From Anaeroplasmataceae bacterium (lineage in GTDB: Bacteria > Bacillota_I > Bacilli_A > Acholeplasmatales > Anaeroplasmataceae), in assembly GCA_020025015.1 (NCBI GenBank), contig JAHHSV010000017.1, forward strand, positions 1 to 29,271: 29,271 nucleotides of DNA, given 5' to 3'. Numbering within the stretch: position 1 is the first letter of the stretch; every line of letters starts with the position of its first letter. This document shows, in pieces, positions 24,673-29,271 of the stretch. Position numbers and translations under genes: made by a program. The notes under the pieces are model-generated. The model made no database searches and was not told the origin of the DNA. It was given only the letters and a program-made list of their open reading frames with translations.

Positions 24673-25407
24673 TTATGAAATTTCTTCAACATGATTTACA
24701 TATGGTAAATCTCTAATTGCAGAAATAAAAGGTATATGAAGCATTTCCTTAAAGTTATACTTATTATCATTAGATAAATAAATTGTATAAACGGCTAAGC
24801 CAGTTGAATCATAAGCTGGGTTAGATTCAACACGCTGAACAGTCATTTTTAAGCTTCTAATATAATTAATTAAATCCTTAAAATTAGAATGATCATATAG
24901 CTCAACATGAATAGTAAAATTTCGGCTTCTATCCTTTAGATAATTTTCAATAACCTGTAGGAAGGTAAAGCAAGCCAATATTGCTATAGTAGCACAAACC
25001 GCAAGCGTATAAAAGCCACTACCTATAGCTAAGCCTGTACAGGCACAAGCCCAAAGACCTGCTGCAGTTGTAAGACCTCTAATTTGACTTCTTGATGTAA
25101 TCATAATAGTACCAGCACCTAAAAAACCAATACCACTAATAACCTGAGCACCTAAACGAGCTCCATCCCCACTACCATAGGTTTCAAAAATAAACTGGTT
25201 TGTAAACATAGCAATCGTAGCACCTAGAGTCACTAAAATATAGGTACGTAAACCTGCTGCATGATTTCTAGATGAACGTTCAAAGCCAATCAAAAAGCTT
25301 AATACTAAAGCTAAAAATAATCTAAATACAATAGAACCAACACTTATAGAAACTGACCACTCGCCAAACAATTTTGCCAACGGGTCAACTATATTTATTA
25401 AAAACAT
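24673..25407 (-). CDS. MgtC/SapB family membrane protein
   Basis: A 244-residue protein with an N-terminal membrane domain of about four or five helices and a C-terminal ACT-like soluble domain (about 165-244). Family signatures are LIGFERSSRNHAAGLRT, VTLGATIAMF, then ARLGAQVISGIGFLGAGTI and QIRGLTTAAGLWACACTGLA. MgtC proteins are linked to growth at low magnesium and to virulence in some hosts, but most Gram-positive homologues are uncharacterised. An in-frame TTG exists at 25422; the ATG at 25407, four bases after GGGGTGG, is preferred. A long structured leader with an attenuator precedes the gene. Confidence 0.9.
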   Translation of the reverse strand: MFLINIVDPLAKLFGEWSVSISVGSIVFRLFLALVLSFLIGFERSSRNHAAGLRTYILVTLGATIAMFTNQFIFETYGSGDGARLGAQVISGIGFLGAGTIMITSRSQIRGLTTAAGLWACACTGLAIGSGFYTLAVCATIAILACFTFLQVIENYLKDRSRNFTIHVELYDHSNFKDLINYIRSLKMTVQRVESNPAYDSTGLAVYTIYLSNDNKYNFKEMLHIPFISAIRDLPYVNHVEEIS

Positions 25408-25480
25408 AAAACCACCCCACAATAACTAGTTTTTTTATTATATCATAAATTTAAAGCGTTTACAAATGAAGCATCTGTAT

Positions 25481-25664
25481 AAAAAAATAGAGTAGCCCAC
25501 CACAACTACTCTATGTCATTTGAGCTATCTAGAAAAAGCTAGATATTGCTCATTAAAGCATTATAGGTTCATCACGCCTATAATGTAATTAAAATAGAGC
25601 TAGTTCTTCTACACACTAAACCATCCTCAAAATTTAATATATCTTAAAAGAACTGTAACTCTAT
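25481..25664 (-). promoter_or_regulatory. Structured attenuator leader of the mgtC gene
   Basis: On the minus strand four helices can be drawn. P1 is ATAGAG and AGTTCTT (25664-25648) with AAGAACT and CTCTAT (25608-25594). P2 is CATTATAGG/CCTATAATG (25585-25559). P3 is TGAGC and TATCTAG with CTAGATA and GCTCA (25552-25521). P4 is ATAGAGTAG/CTACTCTAT (25514-25487) followed by seven T, a clear intrinsic terminator. The P1 3' arm CTAGCTCTAT is also complementary to the P4 5' arm ATAGAGTAG with one bulge, giving an antiterminator. A candidate -10 TATACT lies at 25674-25669. It does not match the M-box or yybP-ykoY consensus that I know. The ligand is unknown. Confidence 0.7.
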
Positions 25665-25684
25665 CTATAGTATAACGTATTTAT

Positions 25685-25718
25685 CAAAAAAATAAAAGCC
25701 TTTTCATTATTTTTTATT
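25685..25718 (-). terminator. Possible AT-rich terminator after tcdA
   Basis: On the minus strand AAAAATAA can pair with TTATTTTT, with an inner AAAAG/CTTTT, ending in a run of seven T. The stem is nearly all A-T, so its strength is doubtful. Confidence 0.4.
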
Positions 25719-26381
25719 AACTAATTTTAAAATTACCTCTCTCGCAATTAAAATACCAGCAATACTTGGAGTAAAGCTAATAGATGATGGGATTCTACTA
25801 CCATTTTTTATAGGCTCCTCTTCACTATATAAAACCTTTACATCCTTGATATTACGTTTTTTCAATTCAAGACGAATAACTCTAGCCAAAGGACAAACCT
25901 TAGTTTGATTAATATCCTTTATTTGAAATCTTAATGGATCTATTTTATTTCCAGTTCCCATTGAAGAAATAATAGGTATATTATTTACCTTTGCCTTTTC
26001 TATAATTAAAAGCTTAGCCGTTACATTATCAACAGCATCACAGACATAATCAAAGCTAAAGTTGATTGCATTGATTGTTTCAACACCAATAAATATAGGA
26101 TACTTATGAATCTTAAGCTTTGGGTTAATATCCTGTAATCTTTCCTCTAATACATCAACCTTAAGCCTACCAATTGTTTTAGTGGTAGCAATAATTTGCC
26201 GATTAATATTTGATTCAGCTACTGTATCAAAGTCAAATAAGGAAATTTCACCAATTCCTGCTCTAGCTAAGGTTTCGCAAATAAAGCCACCAACACCACC
26301 AACACCAAAAACAGCAACGTGGCTATTTTGTAATTTTTCAAAGCCTTCCTCTCCAATTATTGGGATTTCTCTTTCAAACAT
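25707..26381 (-). CDS. tcdA: tRNA threonylcarbamoyladenosine dehydratase (TcdA/CsdL, ThiF superfamily)
   Basis: A 224-residue E1-like enzyme that uses ATP to cyclise t6A37 to ct6A37 in ANN-decoding tRNAs. The nucleotide loop GVGGVGG lies at about 26-32; FDFDTV, SNINRQI, DAVDNVTAK and the TcdA-specific SMGTGNKIDPLRFQI and KVCPLARVIRLEL follow. These last segments distinguish it from MoeB and ThiF. It overlaps the end of ttcA by 25 bases, so both tRNA-anticodon-loop enzymes are made from one message. No CsdA/CsdE partner is in the window. Confidence 0.92.
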   Translation of the reverse strand: MFEREIPIIGEEGFEKLQNSHVAVFGVGGVGGFICETLARAGIGEISLFDFDTVAESNINRQIIATTKTIGRLKVDVLEERLQDINPKLKIHKYPIFIGVETINAINFSFDYVCDAVDNVTAKLLIIEKAKVNNIPIISSMGTGNKIDPLRFQIKDINQTKVCPLARVIRLELKKRNIKDVKVLYSEEEPIKNGSRIPSSISFTPSIAGILIAREVILKLVNKK

Positions 26382-27205
26382 AGGGCCTTTTTCCTTTCAA
26401 ATTCTTGATTAAAATCATGATAGCATCTATCAATTTCATAGCCTACCATCGTATCCACATTACAACGATGAACAGCCATAAAAATATTATGAGGAATTAT
26501 AGGGTTTTGCTTCTTTAGAACCTTACAAAGCTCCTTAATTTCTGCTCTCTTAGAATCAAATTCATTACCCTTCTCCGTGAATTTACAAGCGCAATTAATA
26601 AAATGTAGGTCATTAAACTTTGCCCAATTTATAATATCCTGCTCATGAATTTGATATAAAGGTCTAATTAATTCCATTCCATTATAATTATCACTTAATA
26701 GCTTAGGTGGCATAGTTTGAATTTTACCATTATAAAACATACTCATTAAGGTTGTTTCAATAACATCATCAAAATGATGTCCTAAGGCTATTTTATTGCA
26801 GCCTAGGGCTTCAGCCTTTTTATATAAAAAGCCTCTACGCATTCTTGCACATAAAAAGCATGGCTTACCACCCATATAATCAGCAATATCAAAAATATCA
26901 CTTTTTTCAAAAATTGCTGGAATATTTAATAATTTTAAGTTATTTTCAATGCTTTCACGAGTTTCCTTACGATAGCCAGGATCCATAACTAGGTATGTTA
27001 CCTTAAAAGGAAAATCACTATGACGCTCTAATTCTTGAAATAGCTTTGCCATAATGAAGGAATCCTTACCACCAGACATACATACACAGATATGGTCATC
27101 CTTTTCAACTAAATTATATTCCTTAATAGCCTTTATAAACATGGCCCAAATTTTTTTACGGTATGTAGTTATTAAGCTACGCTCTACCTCTTGATATTTT
27201 TTCAT
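26357..27205 (-). CDS. ttcA: TtcA-family tRNA 2-thiolation protein
   Basis: A 282-residue PP-loop ATPase of the TtcA family, which in E. coli makes 2-thiocytidine at position 32 of some tRNAs with a [4Fe-4S] cluster. The PP-loop is SGGKDS (44-49). The cysteine pair C116/C119 lies in KPCFLCARMRRG, followed by GHHFDDVIETTLM. A third cluster ligand could be C205 or C207 in INCACKF, somewhat closer than in E. coli. Other PP-loop tRNA thiolases are possible, but these cysteines favour TtcA. It begins 33 bases after pepF behind a GGAGTGAT site and overlaps tcdA. Confidence 0.85.
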   Translation of the reverse strand: MKKYQEVERSLITTYRKKIWAMFIKAIKEYNLVEKDDHICVCMSGGKDSFIMAKLFQELERHSDFPFKVTYLVMDPGYRKETRESIENNLKLLNIPAIFEKSDIFDIADYMGGKPCFLCARMRRGFLYKKAEALGCNKIALGHHFDDVIETTLMSMFYNGKIQTMPPKLLSDNYNGMELIRPLYQIHEQDIINWAKFNDLHFINCACKFTEKGNEFDSKRAEIKELCKVLKKQNPIIPHNIFMAVHRCNVDTMVGYEIDRCYHDFNQEFERKKALCLKEKSQ

Positions 27206-27238
27206 CTAATCACTCCAAAATTTAAGCCCTAACTTTAA

Positions 27239-28990
27239 TTAAGCTAAAAGCTTTTCTAATTCATCTACTAATTCTTCTAAGCGCTTAACAACTGTCATAA
27301 ATGGTTCCTTTGTTGTTAAATCAACTCCAGCCTTCTTAACTAATTCAACTGGATAATTACTTCCACCTGACTTTAATAAGCCTAAATATGCCTCAAATGC
27401 ACCTGGCTTCTTATTCTTAACTGCATCATAGATTAATGATGAAGCAGCAAAGCTTGTTGCATATTGATATACATAGAATGGGCTGTGGAAGAAATGAGGA
27501 ATATATGCCCATACCATTTCCTTATATTCTTCTTCATTTAAATCGATATCATAATAATCTAAATATAAAGCACGCATTATATCTGATAAGGATTTATCAG
27601 TTACAGGCTTACCCTCTTCAACAAGCTTATGGGCCTCATATTCAAAGTTGGCAAATAAGCTTTGACGGTAGAAGGTTGATAAAATATTATCAATTGACTT
27701 TTGTAATAAGGCAATCTTTGTATTCTTATCTAAATCATGCTGCATCATAGTATCAAGTAATAGTGACTCGTTAAAGGTTGATGCTATTTCAGCAACGAAA
27801 ATTACATAGTCGCTAGTTACATAAGGCTGAGCCATATTCGCAAACATTGTATGCATTGAATGACCTGCCTCATGCGCAAGGGTAAAGGCACTATCTAAAG
27901 AATTATTATGATTTAAAAGGATAAATGGTCCTTCCTCATATAAGCCTGTAGAATAGGCTCCTGTACGCTTACCATCACCAGGCATAACATCAACTCTACC
28001 ATCCTCTAAAACTAAATGACTCATCTTTTCAAAATCGCCACCAATTCTATGAGTTGATTCAAAGAATAAATTCTTTGCTTCATCATAGGTAAATTTTAAA
28101 TCAGATTTAGCTAAGGCTAAGAAACGATCATAAGTATGAATCTTAGCTAAATTAAAATATTTTTTACGTAATTGATAATATTTTTTAATTGGCTTAGTGT
28201 TTTCTCTAGTTGTCTTAATTAAGGTTGTAAAGACATCAGTTGGAATATTATTACCAAATAAATGACTTTCTAAAATTGAAGAGTAGCCACGAGTTTTAGC
28301 CTCAGCTAGCTCACTTTGCATAATACCATTATAAATTCCTGCAAAGGTTGATTTATGCTCAAAATAGAATTTGAATACTGCTTCAAAAACTAATCTTCTA
28401 TCATCTTGATTTGTTAATTCCTCTAAATATAATCTAAAGTTAGACTCATTAATTTCAAGAGTTCTACCATCACTTATTGTAACCATTGTTGAATGATTAT
28501 CACTAACTGCTAATTGATCATATAATAAATTAAAGCTTCCTAAGGCTTGGTTGTAATTAGCAAGTAAGCCCTCTGTTTTACCATCTAAAACGTGAGCCTC
28601 ATTTCTAAACAGCTTATCTATCATATAAGTATATTCCTTAGTACTATCATCTAACCAAGATTCAACGATTTCTTTACCATTTTCAATTAATTCAGGTGAA
28701 ACGAAGCTAGTTAAGCTAACAACCTCATTATAAGCACTGAAAACAGTCGCATACATTTCTTGATTATTAGTATCCTTTTGATTTAAATCATAGCTCATGC
28801 TTGCATAGGTATAGCACTTGCTAAGCTTCTTATCTAAATTATCATTAGCTACTAAGAATTCCTTGAAGGTTTCCTTATTATTTAGCTTTCCTTGAAATTT
28901 TCCTATTGCCATGGCATCAGCCTTTAATGATTTTACATCAGCTAGCCATAATTCCTTTGTTTTATAGATTCTTGTTAAATCCCATTTCAT
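27239..28990 (-). CDS. pepF: Oligoendopeptidase F (M3 family)
   Basis: A 583-residue zinc metallopeptidase that cleaves short cytoplasmic peptides. The M3 active site is HEAGH (373-377) in TLAHEAGHSMHTMFA, with Glu401 in VAEIASTFNE as the third zinc ligand. The C-terminal FFHSPFYVYQYATSFAAS is the usual substrate-binding segment. Length is normal for PepF. No signal peptide. The ATG follows AAAGGAGTGATTTT; a TGG-TATAAT extended -10 is at 29015-29023. It heads the pepF-ttcA-tcdA unit; the link between peptidase and tRNA modification is probably only shared transcription. Confidence 0.95.
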   Translation of the reverse strand: MKWDLTRIYKTKELWLADVKSLKADAMAIGKFQGKLNNKETFKEFLVANDNLDKKLSKCYTYASMSYDLNQKDTNNQEMYATVFSAYNEVVSLTSFVSPELIENGKEIVESWLDDSTKEYTYMIDKLFRNEAHVLDGKTEGLLANYNQALGSFNLLYDQLAVSDNHSTMVTISDGRTLEINESNFRLYLEELTNQDDRRLVFEAVFKFYFEHKSTFAGIYNGIMQSELAEAKTRGYSSILESHLFGNNIPTDVFTTLIKTTRENTKPIKKYYQLRKKYFNLAKIHTYDRFLALAKSDLKFTYDEAKNLFFESTHRIGGDFEKMSHLVLEDGRVDVMPGDGKRTGAYSTGLYEEGPFILLNHNNSLDSAFTLAHEAGHSMHTMFANMAQPYVTSDYVIFVAEIASTFNESLLLDTMMQHDLDKNTKIALLQKSIDNILSTFYRQSLFANFEYEAHKLVEEGKPVTDKSLSDIMRALYLDYYDIDLNEEEYKEMVWAYIPHFFHSPFYVYQYATSFAASSLIYDAVKNKKPGAFEAYLGLLKSGGSNYPVELVKKAGVDLTTKEPFMTVVKRLEELVDELEKLLA

Positions 28991-29014
28991 AAAATCACTC
29001 CTTTAATTGTAGGT

Positions 29015-29023
29015 ATTATACCA
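29015..29023 (-). promoter_or_regulatory. Extended -10 promoter of pepF-ttcA-tcdA
   Basis: On the minus strand TGG then TATAAT (29020-29015), 25 bases before the pepF ATG. The -35 region is only AT-rich. Confidence 0.55.
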
Positions 29024-29054
29024 TTTTTTACTAACAATTAAAACTATTAGCATT

Positions 29055-29082
29055 TTGAAAACCTTAAAAAATATGCTATAAT
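29055..29082 (+). promoter_or_regulatory. tmcAL promoter
   Basis: TTGAAA (29055-29060), a 16-base spacer, TATAAT (29077-29082) with TGC before it. The AAGGTGA ribosome site starts six bases later, so the leader is very short. Confidence 0.65.
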
Positions 29083-29099
29083 TTTTTAAGGTGATAGCT

Positions 29100-29264
29100 T
29101 TGAAAATTGCAGGTGTAATAGCTGAATTCAATCCATTTCACAATGGACATGAATATTTACTTAAAAAAATTAAACAAGACTTTAATCCTGACCTACTTGT
29201 TGTATCCTTAAGTGGCTACCCGAGTTTGCCTCACAAATTAAATAAACTAATACTTTCAGAGTGA
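29100..29264 (+). pseudogene. tmcAL: tmcAL (ylbM) 5' fragment, disrupted or cut at the window edge
   Basis: TTG start behind AAGGTGA. The first 39-40 residues are a convincing TmcAL N-terminus (tRNA-Met cytidine acetate ligase): AGVIAEFNPFHNGHEYLLKK with the HxGH nucleotidyl-transfer motif, then DLLVVSLSG. The family continues with N-F-x-Q-R-G, but here the frame reads YPSLPHKLNKLILSE and stops at TGA. No other frame restores the motif. The departure is at about 29217-29221, 50 bases before the end of the window. It may be an insertion junction, a genuine truncation or an assembly error. Confidence 0.7.
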
Positions 29265-29271
29265 CTTATAA

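Noticed and set aside
25481..25664. M-box magnesium riboswitch as the mgtC leader
   Set aside because: It would suit the gene, but none of the conserved M-box segments that I know are present and the helix order differs.

Overview
The window is a 29.3 kb AT-rich bacterial segment carrying 25 intact protein genes. Its contents point to a low-GC Firmicute or an Acholeplasma/Erysipelotrichia-like member of the Bacilli-Mollicutes radiation: parE-parC, plsY, yneF, a valine T-box, clostridial-type ferredoxin, flavodiiron protein, tmcAL, strong AGGAGG-type ribosome sites and consensus sigma-A promoters. Genus cannot be fixed from sequence alone. The standard genetic code fits: tryptophan is TGG and AGG is arginine in a conserved RadC motif. 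None of the 25 intact genes ends in TGA (20 TAA, 5 TAG).

Layout, left to right. 1-1.1 kb: a perfect promoter firing off the left edge, then a DUF697 membrane protein. 1.1-6.1 kb: topoisomerase IV operon parE-parC plus a small membrane protein. 6.2-8.6 kb: plsY (divergent from parE), two tandem HAD phosphatases and yneF. 8.6-11.1 kb: a 56-residue 2[4Fe-4S] ferredoxin convergent with a flavodiiron protein, then radC. 11.1-14.5 kb: a valine T-box riboswitch with GUA specifier, controlling a GNAT acetyltransferase and valS. 14.5-17.9 kb: an ABC ATPase and a large FtsX-type permease. 18.0-18.66 kb: a group II intron whose maturase gene has been almost entirely deleted, sitting immediately behind a terminator. 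18.7-22.2 kb: a translationally coupled operon of two membrane GT2 glycosyltransferases around a PlsC-like acyltransferase. 22.4-24.6 kb: truB, ribF, rpsO. 24.7-25.7 kb: mgtC behind a structured leader with a visible terminator/antiterminator switch that I cannot assign to a known riboswitch class. 25.7-29.0 kb: pepF-ttcA-tcdA. 29.1 kb to the end: the first 40 codons of tmcAL on the plus strand, after which the sequence stops resembling the gene.

Most genes are core functions: DNA topology, translation, tRNA modification at C32 and A37, flavin synthesis and phospholipid synthesis. The parts least explained by housekeeping annotation are the ORF-less intron, the mgtC leader, the GT2-PlsC-GT2 operon with an altered product-binding motif in one enzyme, and both edges of the window. 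No tRNA, rRNA or CRISPR array was seen.
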